In this document: piece by piece, positions 1-7,234 of the stretch
Layout: each line of letters begins with the position of its first letter
Numbering within the stretch: the stretch's first letter is position 1
NCBI GenBank assembly: GCA_043812455.1
Contig: JBDRMB010000027.1
Location: 1-61,351 of the forward strand
DNA: 61,351 nt
Origin: JABHQR01 sp043812455
GTDB taxonomy: Archaea > Nanobdellota > Nanobdellia > Woesearchaeales > GW2011-AR9
Direction of reading: 5' to 3'
Position numbers and translations under genes: made by a program
Notes under the pieces: generated by a model
Databases searched by the model: none
What the model was told of the DNA's origin: nothing
The model's input: the letters and a program-made list of their open reading frames with translations, nothing else

Positions 1-11
1 ACCAAAACATT

Positions 12-73
12 TATATATGAACTTAAGTTTACATGTATGAACTAAAATGGATACATATAAACTTAACTTTACG
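12..73 (+). promoter_or_regulatory. Promoter and candidate operator repeats of the HTH-nucleotidyltransferase gene
   Basis: A TATA-like stretch at 11-18 lies about 30 bases before the ATG at 47, so the transcript would have a very short leader. Two 22-base near-repeats (12-33 and 52-73, 18 of 22 identical by eye) share the core AACTTAA. The first contains the 10-base palindrome AACTTAAGTT at 20-29. They sit exactly 40 bases apart, over the promoter and over codons 2-9, which fits autoregulation by the HTH protein encoded here. Binding is inference. Confidence 0.45.
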
Positions 74-580
74 AAACTAGAACAAGAGATTTTCTCATTA
101 CTCTGCATAAAAGCAGGAGAAAAACTGAGCCAAAGAGAGATAGCAATACTTCTGAAAGTCTCTCCCACTGCGGTCTCAAAGTCAATTAAGAACCTAAATG
201 AATTAATAAAGATTGAAAAGACCAAGACTATCAATTTCATCTCATTCAACAGAGATAACAGAGCAGCCATCGATATGAAAAGGGTTGAAAACCTAAAGAA
301 TATTTATTTATCGAAGTTATCAGAATATCTTGAAGAGGTTTTAGCAGGTGCAACAATAATTGTCTTTGGTAGTTATGCCAGAGGAGAAGATACAATAAAG
401 TCGGACCTTGACATTGCAGTTATCGGAAGAAAAGATAAGCTTTTGAAACTTCAGAAGTATGAAAAGTCTTTACAGAGAACAATCAATATCAATTTTTATG
501 ACAGCTGGAAAGATATACACACTAACCTTAAGAATAATATCTTGAATGGTTTCATCCTGCATGGGAGTGTTGTGTTATGA
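47..580 (+). CDS. HTH-minimal nucleotidyltransferase fusion (MntA-like)
   Basis: The 177-residue protein has two parts. Residues about 8-70 form a winged-helix DNA-binding region (SQREIAILLKVSPTAVSKSI is the recognition segment). Residues about 95-155 form a minimal nucleotidyltransferase domain with the signature GSYARGEDTIKSDLDIAV, that is GS followed by DxD metal ligands. MNT proteins paired with HEPN proteins form the HepT-MntA type toxin-antitoxin family, where the MNT protein AMPylates the HEPN RNase. The stop overlaps the next start (ATGA at 577-580), so the two are translationally coupled. The fused HTH suggests the antitoxin also represses its own promoter. Role in this cell is inferred from family and context. 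Confidence 0.8.
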   Translation: MDTYKLNFTKLEQEIFSLLCIKAGEKLSQREIAILLKVSPTAVSKSIKNLNELIKIEKTKTINFISFNRDNRAAIDMKRVENLKNIYLSKLSEYLEEVLAGATIIVFGSYARGEDTIKSDLDIAVIGRKDKLLKLQKYEKSLQRTININFYDSWKDIHTNLKNNILNGFILHGSVVL

Positions 581-1008
581 AAGTTATAGGATCTTTTGAA
601 GATTATCTTGAAGAAGGAATTGTTAATAAAATATCTCCTGATCTGCAATGAGCATCCAGTTTAAAATCAGAAGCTGAAAGAAAATTTAATTTGCTTGAAA
701 AGAACATAGAAAAGTTAGGCATAGATGATGATAATGCTAATGATTATGTAGAATATTGTTATAATATTATCATGTTCGTGATAAGAGCAGAAATGTTTTT
801 AGCAGGTTTCTCAAGTTCAGGGAAAGGTGCTCATGAAGCAGAAGTTGCTTTTACGAAAAGATTAAACTTTTCAGAATCAGAGATGAGGTTTCTTGACCAA
901 TTAAGATATTTCAGGAATGGAATTTTATATTACGGGAAAAGGTTCGACAAAGAGTATGCTGAAAAGGTGATTGGATTTCTGAAAGAACTTTATTCTCGTT
1001 TGAGTTAA
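577..1008 (+). pseudogene. HEPN-domain partner interrupted by an in-frame TGA
   Basis: Reading from the ATG at 577 gives 24 codons, then TGA at 649-651, then an open frame to TAA at 1006-1008 (143 codons if read through). Without the stop, the N-terminus reads like a normal HEPN start (SPDLQ-stop-ASSLKSEAERK). The sense codon lost could be CGA (Arg), one transition away. A TTG at 691 could restart a 105-residue fragment. The C-terminal helix has RNGILYYG where RNase-type HEPN proteins carry R-x(4-6)-H, so the catalytic His is not visible. Either a recently broken toxin or a sequencing or strain variant. TGA is an ordinary stop elsewhere in the window (for example at 580 and 10262), so recoding is unlikely. 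Confidence 0.75.
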
Positions 1009-1033
1009 AGAAAAAAATATGGGACTGCAGGGA

Positions 1034-1073
1034 CCCACATACCCACTGGTCAAGTATACAAATTGTATATAAA
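1034..1073 (+). promoter_or_regulatory. Conserved CCACTGG-TATA promoter, copy 1
   Basis: CCACTGGTCAAGT begins at 1043 and the TATA box TATATAAA occupies 1066-1073, exactly 23 bases from motif start to TATA start. The same arrangement with the same spacing occurs at 37371/37394 and 44470/44493. Transcription is expected to start near 1095. The gene served is the homing endonuclease at 1141. Confidence 0.7.
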
Positions 1074-1096
1074 TAAGTTAATCTCACATAATATCA

Positions 1097-1130
1097 CTCT
1101 TTGTTTTCTTAATTAGCGAAAAACAAAGAG
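1097..1130 (+). promoter_or_regulatory. Leader hairpin overlapping the Shine-Dalgarno of the endonuclease gene
   Basis: Arms CTCTTTGTTTT (1097-1107) and AAAACAAAGAG (1120-1130) are perfectly complementary over 11 bases with a 12-base loop. The 3' arm covers the first half of the ribosome site GAGGTGAT (1128-1135). The predicted transcript starts almost exactly at this hairpin. It would hide the ribosome site unless opened. An equivalent hairpin precedes the second endonuclease gene at 37440-37471. Confidence 0.6.
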
Positions 1131-1140
1131 GTGATAAAAT

Positions 1141-1857
1141 ATGAAATTTGATGTGAAAAATGTAAATTTAAGCTATTATGATAAGAAAATTGGACTAATT
1201 CTTCCAGAATGTCCTTCATGCGAATTAGCAGAGTTTATTGGAATTCTTACTGGCGATGGTTATATGAATAAATATGGAAAATACTTTTCTATTGTAGAAA
1301 TTGTTGGAGATCCTAGGTTTGACAAAGCATATTTAGAAAATCATGTTACAAATATGATTAATAATTTATTTAACTTGAAACCAAAAGTAGATTTCAAGAG
1401 AACTCAAAACCTAATGAGCATAAGATTGATGTCTAAAGGATTGAATAATTATCTTGAATTGGTTGGTTTCAAGTCTGGGAAGAAAGGTCAAATCGGAATT
1501 CCTTCTTGGATTTTAGAAAATGATGAATATATGAAATTTTTTATAAAAGGTTTAGTTGACACTGATGGGTGTTTAACTTTGCTTAACAGAAAGCATAAAA
1601 ATTTTAATTTTTATCCAAGAGTACAAATAACCTCAATTAGTAAATCATTAATAGATGATGTTGGGACATGGTTAAGTAATCAGGGATTTTCTGTATGTTT
1701 AATGAAAGACTGTGGAAAAAGAACATACAAAGGGGTAACTAAAATTCACGAAGGTTATCGATTTAATATTAATGGTTATACACAACTTCAGGTTTGGATG
1801 AATCTTATTGGTTTTAGAAATAAGAGACATTTAGATAAATATGAAAAGTTAAAATAA
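1141..1857 (+). CDS. LAGLIDADG homing endonuclease (tRNA-Phe locus)
   Basis: The 238-residue protein has two LAGLIDADG-type helices, LAEFIGILTGDGYM (about residues 29-42) and FFIKGLVDTDG (about 133-143), each ending in the catalytic acidic residue. It is therefore expected to act as a monomer that cuts a long asymmetric DNA site. The ATG at 1141 follows a strong ribosome site (GAGGTGAT). The gene is convergent with tRNA-Phe, its stop lying four bases from the tRNA 3' end, so it is tied to that locus rather than encoded inside an intron. Target site unknown; an intron-less tRNA-Phe allele is the natural guess. Confidence 0.85.
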   Translation: MKFDVKNVNLSYYDKKIGLILPECPSCELAEFIGILTGDGYMNKYGKYFSIVEIVGDPRFDKAYLENHVTNMINNLFNLKPKVDFKRTQNLMSIRLMSKGLNNYLELVGFKSGKKGQIGIPSWILENDEYMKFFIKGLVDTDGCLTLLNRKHKNFNFYPRVQITSISKSLIDDVGTWLSNQGFSVCLMKDCGKRTYKGVTKIHEGYRFNINGYTQLQVWMNLIGFRNKRHLDKYEKLK

Positions 1858-1861
1858 AAAA

Positions 1862-1995
1862 TGGGAACGGTGGGATTTGGACCCACAACTTCCAGATCTT
1901 CAGTTTCACCAAAGATATTGAATCCAATACCTTACTGGCGCTCTTTTCTGCAAATGCAGAAAATTTGCAATTGTCCCAGATTAAGCTACGTTCCC
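1862..1995 (-). tRNA. tRNA-Phe(GAA) with two introns
   Basis: The acceptor arms GGGAACG and CGTTCCC pair fully, the T arm is GTGGG/CCCAC, the discriminator is A, and the variable loop is AAGTT. A normal cloverleaf needs two 30-base segments removed: 1944-1973 in the D-loop between positions 21 and 22, and 1905-1934 in the anticodon stem between positions 30 and 31. The mature 74-base tRNA then has stem CCAGA/TCTGG and loop CTGAAGA, anticodon GAA. The D-loop intron contains a perfect hairpin (TTTTCTGC/GCAGAAAA). A TATA-like box lies near 2021-2030 on the minus strand. Splice positions are deduced from tRNA structure, not from a bulge-helix-bulge model. Confidence 0.85.
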
Positions 1996-2045
1996 AATAA
2001 AAGCAAAATAGTTCTAAGCTATTTATAAGTATTTTGGTAAAAGAA

Positions 2046-2993
2046 TTAACTGTTTCTCTTATCTGGAGCAGGACACTTAAGACCTAACTTCTTGTAAATC
2101 TCTTCCTCTGTCTTGCCAGCTACCCATTTCTTGTCCTTCAGAGTAAACAGACCGTACTCATTTAACGTATAACATTTACCTAAAGCAATTTTTCTTAACT
2201 TGATGTTATGGGCCTTGTCACCAGTAAAATATTGCAGAGCAGCACCAAACTCTTTCTCCTTGACAACCCGTAAATCAACTTGCAAATTACTTTTCAAACG
2301 GATAGAACTTTTAGTAGCTCCTTTAGCCAATATATCTTTCTTATCCGGATATGAAACAAAAGCTTCCATAACTTTTTTTGGTTGAGTTGAAACTATCAAC
2401 AAATCTAAATCACCAACAGTTGCTTTCTTCCTACGATAAGAACCAGCAACTTCAATCCGTTTAACAAAAGATTTAGCTTTGAAATATTTAACGATATTAT
2501 CAGCAATAGGAACCATCTCAGCATAAAGATAACGTTTAGGTTTAGATTTAGCAATTTCAATACCTTTGAGAATATTTTGTTCAGTCTTTTCACTGAACCC
2601 TTTCAACTCTTGAATCTTACCAGCTTTAGCAACACGTTCCAAACTTTTCAAATCCTTAACCTTCAACTCTTCAAACAAAACCTTGATCTTCTTCGGACCT
2701 AAAGTAGGTACTGCGTCCAACTCATCCAAATTGATCTTGTACTGTTTCTGTAACTTCTCATAATGTTTGATCTTGCCAGTTTTAATGTACTCAGCAACCT
2801 TTGAAGCAATACTTTCTCCCACGCCAGGAATATCTTCAAGCTCACCACGTTTATACATTTCTTCAATATCTTCATTCAATAATTCAATCTCTCTAGCAGC
2901 GTGATGGTATGCTTGCGGTTTGAACGGAACATTCTTCATTTCCAGAATTGTAGCTATGTTGTGCAAGATCCGGGCTATTTCAAAGTTTTTCAT
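2046..2993 (-). CDS. Family X DNA polymerase without PHP domain (PolX-like)
   Basis: The 315-residue protein starts with the 8-kDa-like helical domain containing a helix-hairpin-helix (LEDIPGVGESIASKVAEYI, about residues 51-70). A second HhH follows (AVPTLGPKKIKVL), then the nucleotidyltransferase palm with GSYRRKKATVGDLDLLIV (two catalytic Asp) and a third acidic site in VDLRVV. It repairs DNA by gap filling. Full-length PolX proteins are about 570 residues with a C-terminal PHP exonuclease. This one stops just where the PHP domain would begin, so 3'-5' exonuclease activity is absent. A TATA-like box at about 3014-3022 fits a leaderless start at 2993. Confidence 0.88.
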   Translation of the reverse strand: MKNFEIARILHNIATILEMKNVPFKPQAYHHAAREIELLNEDIEEMYKRGELEDIPGVGESIASKVAEYIKTGKIKHYEKLQKQYKINLDELDAVPTLGPKKIKVLFEELKVKDLKSLERVAKAGKIQELKGFSEKTEQNILKGIEIAKSKPKRYLYAEMVPIADNIVKYFKAKSFVKRIEVAGSYRRKKATVGDLDLLIVSTQPKKVMEAFVSYPDKKDILAKGATKSSIRLKSNLQVDLRVVKEKEFGAALQYFTGDKAHNIKLRKIALGKCYTLNEYGLFTLKDKKWVAGKTEEEIYKKLGLKCPAPDKRNS

Positions 2994-3040
2994 ATGAACG
3001 AAGAAAGAAATTAGAATATAAAAATGTAATTAAAAATTTA

Positions 3041-3164
3041 AGCAGTGCGCGAGCAGAAGTGTAGACAAACACTCTCTATAATTTTTCCTGAAGGAAAAAT
3101 GTTCGCGTTTAATCACTCCTTATGCTAGACGTTCCCGCCCACCTCCCCTTAGCAAGGCACTGCT
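3041..3164 (+). ncRNA. Candidate structured non-coding RNA between polX and the reductase gene
   Basis: No gene fills this gap, but the DNA folds compactly. AGCAGTGC (3041-3048) pairs with GCACTGCT (3157-3164). GCGAGCA (3049-3055) pairs with TGTTCGC (3100-3106) through one G-U pair that is valid only on the plus strand. Inside it lie AGTGT/ACACT (3058-3073) and TTTTTCC-TGAA-GGAAAAA (3082-3099). A last arm pairs TGCTA (3123-3127) with TAGCA (3150-3154). A TATA-like AATATAAAAA near 3015-3024 sits about 25 bases before the first arm. I cannot match it to 5S, SRP or RNase P RNA. Confidence 0.5.
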
Positions 3165-3173
3165 CTAGCAAAT

Positions 3174-5768
3174 TTATTCACTACAACTCTTGTAAACCTG
3201 CCCGTAAGCGTCTACTTTAAGTTCACAGGAGCCGCCTGAAGGTTCTTCCGAAACTGTTTCTGGGGTGGTTGGAGTGTTCTCAACCTCAGGCTCTGAAGAA
3301 CCTCCGGCGCTCTCTATGTTACGTTTCTCTGTATCTTTATCTGTGGAAAGGATCTGCTCACTTCGGGAATTGTCTCTGTACATCGTAACTCCCTTACAAC
3401 CAAGCCGATAAGCCAGATCATACAATCTCTTAGTTTCTTCCACCGTAAAATTCTGTGGGGTGTTAGCTGTTTTAGAAATTGAAGAGTCAGTCCATTTTTG
3501 TACTGCAGCTTGAACTTTAATATGTTCTTCAGGTTTCAGTTCCAAAGCTGTTACAAAATAATTTGGTAAAGTTCCATCATCACGGATGTACTGTTGTGCT
3601 AAAGGAATCTTAACTTTATGGAATCCTAACCTGGACTGTTGATAAAATTCAAATGCATAATAAGGTTCAACACCAGTAGAACTGCCCATCATGGTACCTA
3701 CAGTACCAGTTGGTGCTTGAGTAATCAAAGTAACGTTTCTGATTCCGTTTTCTCGGATCATGTTCTTGACATCTTCAGATAAAGTTTTTACAAAACCACT
3801 TTCAAGGAAATGTTCAGCAGAAAATTTTGGAAATGGTCCTTTTTCTTTAGATAACATTGATGATGATTTGTACATTTCTTCACAAATAAATTTGTAAATC
3901 TTGTCAATGAATTCTAAAGATTCGTTACTCCCATACCTTAACCTAAGTTTGATTAACATTTCTCCGATACCTAAAGTACCGCAACCTACTCTTCGTTCAG
4001 CTTTTTGATTTTCTTCATTTTCTTTGAAATGGTACGGAGTCAAATCAATTACATTATCTAAGAACCTATTAAGTGCCCAAGATGCACGTTTAAGTTCTTC
4101 CCAGTCAACATGATATAATGGACCTAAATTATCTTGACCAACTTGTTTTAGAAATGAGGCCATATATAGGTGACCTAAATTACATACTCCCCAACCAGGA
4201 AGACCTTGCTCACCGCACGGGTTAGTACAGATGATAGTATTAAAGTAATAAGAATTACTTAATTTGTTATACCTTTCAATGAAAACTATTCCAGGTTCAG
4301 CACTAGCATGTGCAGATTTAACAATTTGGTCCCATATGGTTCGTGCTTTAACGGTCTTGTAAACTTTTGTTGGAAGACCGTTCTTTTTCCATTCATCTAA
4401 ATTACCGTCCCAATCTTGTTGATAAATTTCTCTAGTTTCTTCATCTTCATAATCTGGAAATTCTAAGTTCCAGTTTTCGTCACGCATTACAGCGTCCATG
4501 AATTTGTCAGAGATTAAGATGGAAATGTTAGCATTTTCTATCATACCTTTTTGTCGTTTAGCGTTGATGAACTCTTCAACGTCAGGGTGCCAATCGTTAA
4601 GCATCAGCATCAGTGCACCACGTCGTGAACCGCCCTGTTCAATCAAACCTGTTGCATAAGAGAAGATTCCTCCCCATGATACTGCACCGGAAGATTTTCC
4701 GTGCACACCTTTAACATAAGCGTAACGTGGTCTTAATGAAGATAAATTAATTCCAGCTCCACCACCACGACTCATAATTTCTATCATCTGAAATAAAGAT
4801 TCTCTGATGATAGATTTTCTGCTATCTTTTGGACTTGGCAAGACATAACAGTTGAACAGGGTCAAGTTTTTAGTGTAAGCATCTTTACCCATACTGGCAC
4901 CGGTCATGATCCTTCCGGCCGGCTGGATATGTTTCTTCTGTAATTGGTACAAGAATTCTTTACTCCATTGTTCTTGCAGTTCTGGAGTTTGTTCCATAGT
5001 AGCAACAGCAGTAGCAACTCTTACATGAGCATCTTTGATAGATTCTATTGGCCGGTCGCATTTCCAGATAGTAGTTTTGAATTCGTGATTGTTAGATTTG
5101 TCAGCAAATTCGCCAGTTATCACGTGCAAAGTAACTTTGTCACCATTAATGTCTTTGATAATCCCTAATTCTTTTTTGGGAAATCTAGCATCTTCTCTGG
5201 TTAATGCTATTACTAAATCACCAATTTGAGTATTTTCTCGTTGATCTTTGATTGAATACCTGTCTAAGAAGATTGATCTTCCCAGTTCGTCAAAAGAAGC
5301 TGATTCCAATAAGATTCTTCTAGCTTGATTAGAAAGGGGGACATTCATAGATTCTATTAATTGAATTTCTTCAGTTGTTGTTGGAGTTTCTGGAACTTGT
5401 TCTACACTTTCAGGTACTGGTTCTAGTTCAACATTTTCTTCGTAATTTTCATATTCAGATTGATTACTGGCAGGTTCAAAAGCTAAATTATTTTTTTGAA
5501 TGTTATTGTCAAGTTCAGTACTTTCATCAACAACGTTCCTTAAAGAAGATTGTAATACTAATTGTATTAAAGCATCAAAATCTGCTTGAGAAGGTATAGT
5601 ACTAACAAATCGTTGACTTACCAGTTCAATAATATTTTTAGCAATATTTTGCGCTTGTTCGGCATTCAAGTTACTATGTTGTTGAATCTGTTCAGAAATA
5701 AAACCTAAAGTATCCTCGTAATTGAAGTCAGCTAGAGTTCCATCATTTAGCTGGATTTTTTCTATCAT
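3174..5768 (-). CDS. nrdJ: Adenosylcobalamin-dependent (class II) ribonucleotide reductase
   Basis: The 864-residue protein reduces ribonucleotides to deoxyribonucleotides. Landmarks: FNCYVLPSP with the first redox Cys, GGGAGINLSSLRP, the radical-site loop NPCGEQGLPGWGVCNLG, QAPTGTVGTMMGSSTGVEP, and a C-terminal Cys region ending KSCSE that fits thioredoxin-type re-reduction. The first ~60 residues resemble a weak ATP-cone-like region. Between LSNQARRILLES and the catalytic barrel sits a ~55-residue insertion (about residues 178-240, IGDLVIALTREDARF...) where many class II enzymes have a short segment. No small subunit gene lies nearby, as expected for class II. A minus-strand TATA box at about 5829-5838 precedes it. 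Confidence 0.92.
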   Translation of the reverse strand: MIEKIQLNDGTLADFNYEDTLGFISEQIQQHSNLNAEQAQNIAKNIIELVSQRFVSTIPSQADFDALIQLVLQSSLRNVVDESTELDNNIQKNNLAFEPASNQSEYENYEENVELEPVPESVEQVPETPTTTEEIQLIESMNVPLSNQARRILLESASFDELGRSIFLDRYSIKDQRENTQIGDLVIALTREDARFPKKELGIIKDINGDKVTLHVITGEFADKSNNHEFKTTIWKCDRPIESIKDAHVRVATAVATMEQTPELQEQWSKEFLYQLQKKHIQPAGRIMTGASMGKDAYTKNLTLFNCYVLPSPKDSRKSIIRESLFQMIEIMSRGGGAGINLSSLRPRYAYVKGVHGKSSGAVSWGGIFSYATGLIEQGGSRRGALMLMLNDWHPDVEEFINAKRQKGMIENANISILISDKFMDAVMRDENWNLEFPDYEDEETREIYQQDWDGNLDEWKKNGLPTKVYKTVKARTIWDQIVKSAHASAEPGIVFIERYNKLSNSYYFNTIICTNPCGEQGLPGWGVCNLGHLYMASFLKQVGQDNLGPLYHVDWEELKRASWALNRFLDNVIDLTPYHFKENEENQKAERRVGCGTLGIGEMLIKLRLRYGSNESLEFIDKIYKFICEEMYKSSSMLSKEKGPFPKFSAEHFLESGFVKTLSEDVKNMIRENGIRNVTLITQAPTGTVGTMMGSSTGVEPYYAFEFYQQSRLGFHKVKIPLAQQYIRDDGTLPNYFVTALELKPEEHIKVQAAVQKWTDSSISKTANTPQNFTVEETKRLYDLAYRLGCKGVTMYRDNSRSEQILSTDKDTEKRNIESAGGSSEPEVENTPTTPETVSEEPSGGSCELKVDAYGQVYKSCSE

Positions 5769-5972
5769 CTACACCACCCCTTTTGATAATTAATTGTGAA
5801 AATTAATGATTTTTTGAAACTGCAGTGGTTTATATACTTTTTAGTTCTGCAAAATATAGAAAATAATAATCGTGAACAGATTTAACTTACAGAATAGCGT
5901 TTTGATTAAAATGTTTTAGCAACAGTTAGTTTATGGAACGATTTAAATTAAAATAAAAATATAAAAAAAGAA
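5769..5972. other. Intergenic region upstream of the reductase gene
   Basis: A 204-base AT-rich gap. It holds the minus-strand TATA box of the reductase (TATATAAACC, about 5829-5838). I see no further gene, and no cobalamin-riboswitch landmark, in the leader. Confidence 0.4.
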
Positions 5973-6098
5973 CTAATATCCGCGGCACTTTTTACAGTAG
6001 TACCTGTTAGCATTTTCAACTACTATTTTAGAACCGCAACCTTTGCAACACCGCTGGATTTTAAATTTTTTAACTTCTTGAAAAACGTGTTGTTTCAT
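5973..6098 (-). CDS. Small zinc-ribbon protein, 41 residues
   Basis: Reading from the ATG at 6098 gives MKQHVFQEVKKFKIQRCCKG and then a pair of zinc knuckles: CCKGCG at residues 17-22 and CKKC at 35-38, ending RGY. The four Cys spaced CxxC-x13-CxxC are a minimal zinc ribbon. A ribosome-site-like GAGGTTGG lies about 12 bases upstream and a TATA box (TATATAAAG, minus strand, 6150-6158) fits a start near 6127. Role unknown; such small ribbons occur in archaeal ribosomal and RNA-binding proteins. Confidence 0.6.
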   Translation of the reverse strand: MKQHVFQEVKKFKIQRCCKGCGSKIVVENANRYYCKKCRGY

Positions 6099-6305
6099 TT
6101 ACATCCAACCTCTTTTTAGAACACCTTGCCTCTTAACTCAAAGCGTTAACTTTATATAGAATTACCACTAGTATATATATGTTTCTGTTGTTTAGACGTT
6201 GAATTAGACTATAATTACATATTTTCTGAGAAATTCATTTAACGCACATGGTTCTTTTTTTTAAGTGTTAGGTGTAATTTTTCAAGTCGAAAATTGATCT
6301 GGAGT

Positions 6306-7184
6306 TTAATAATAAGAAATCGATACAATACCTGCTATTATGATTGCTAAAGCAAAATATTGTTGTAACTTTAGCTTTTCTTTGTAGACAATCTTACCAT
6401 ATAAAGTAGCAATCAATGGATTAGCAAAAGCAATAGCAGCGATAATACTAACATTATAATTTTGAATTCCCATGTTAAAGAATAGTGTCCCTGCCCCTCC
6501 AAATAATGCTACCAAGAAAGTGTATAAGATCATTTTTTTATTTTTAATTGCAAATGTGCCTTTCTTGAATTTGTTTGTAAATAAATTGTGAACTCCACTG
6601 TAGATTAAAATTTCAAATTCTATCAGGAATGAGGTTAAGATCGGGCCAAGGACGTTTACTGGTATCTTGAACAGGAAAAATACCAAACCCCAGAGGATGC
6701 AGGTGATCAAAGCATAAGGTACTCCACTTGACATTTGAAACAGATGTGAACTCTTAAATTCTTTGAAGTTAATCGACATTAAGATTATTCCTAAAAGTAT
6801 AATGATGATAGAAATTCCCTGCATTAGAAATAATCTTTCACCGAAGAAGATGATTGAGAGAATCACAGTAAAAAATATCGAAGAATTTGCAATAGGAGAA
6901 ACAATACCAACTTTACCAACTTCTAATGATTTATAGAACGTTAGTAATGGTAAATATCCAACAAAAGCGATTCCAAAAGTTATAAGGATGAAGTTTAGAG
7001 AGAAGTTAGCTTCTTTCAGGAAAGATAATAAAATAATCAGAAGAATAGTGCTAATAAAAAGTCCTCTGTAAAATATTGTTTTTTTGTTACCAATTTCTTG
7101 GTTTGGAACTTTTGCAATTGCATTACTTAATCCATAACCAATCATAGAAATGATTGCAAATATTATTCCAGCTGGTAAAGTCAT
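6306..7184 (-). CDS. EamA/DMT-family transporter
   Basis: About 292 residues with ten hydrophobic segments in two five-helix halves, typical of the drug/metabolite transporter superfamily. The first half has SNAIAKVPNQEIG and FYRGLF; the second repeats the fold and ends in FALAIIIAGIVSISYY. It exports or imports a small metabolite across the cytoplasmic membrane; the substrate cannot be told from sequence. I place the start at the ATG at 7184 because a TATA-like TTTTATAATCC (minus, about 7205-7213) would give a near-leaderless message there. A TTG at 7199 would add five residues. Confidence 0.85.
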   Translation of the reverse strand: MTLPAGIIFAIISMIGYGLSNAIAKVPNQEIGNKKTIFYRGLFISTILLIILLSFLKEANFSLNFILITFGIAFVGYLPLLTFYKSLEVGKVGIVSPIANSSIFFTVILSIIFFGERLFLMQGISIIIILLGIILMSINFKEFKSSHLFQMSSGVPYALITCILWGLVFFLFKIPVNVLGPILTSFLIEFEILIYSGVHNLFTNKFKKGTFAIKNKKMILYTFLVALFGGAGTLFFNMGIQNYNVSIIAAIAFANPLIATLYGKIVYKEKLKLQQYFALAIIIAGIVSISYY

Positions 7185-7234
7185 AGTACTGAGAACCAAT
7201 CAGAGGATTATAAAACTTTCTGAGAGAATAAAAG

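Noticed and set aside
577..651. TGA as a recoded sense codon
   Set aside because: Clear genes in the window end with TGA (580, 10262, 32075), and no other conserved gene contains an internal TGA.
3041..3164. 5S rRNA, SRP RNA or RNase P RNA
   Set aside because: Length or three-arm shape partly fits 5S, but the conserved loop sequences of all three are missing.
5816..5840. Fourth copy of the CCACTGG promoter upstream of the reductase
   Set aside because: CCACTGC lies on the wrong side of the TATA box and the spacing is different.
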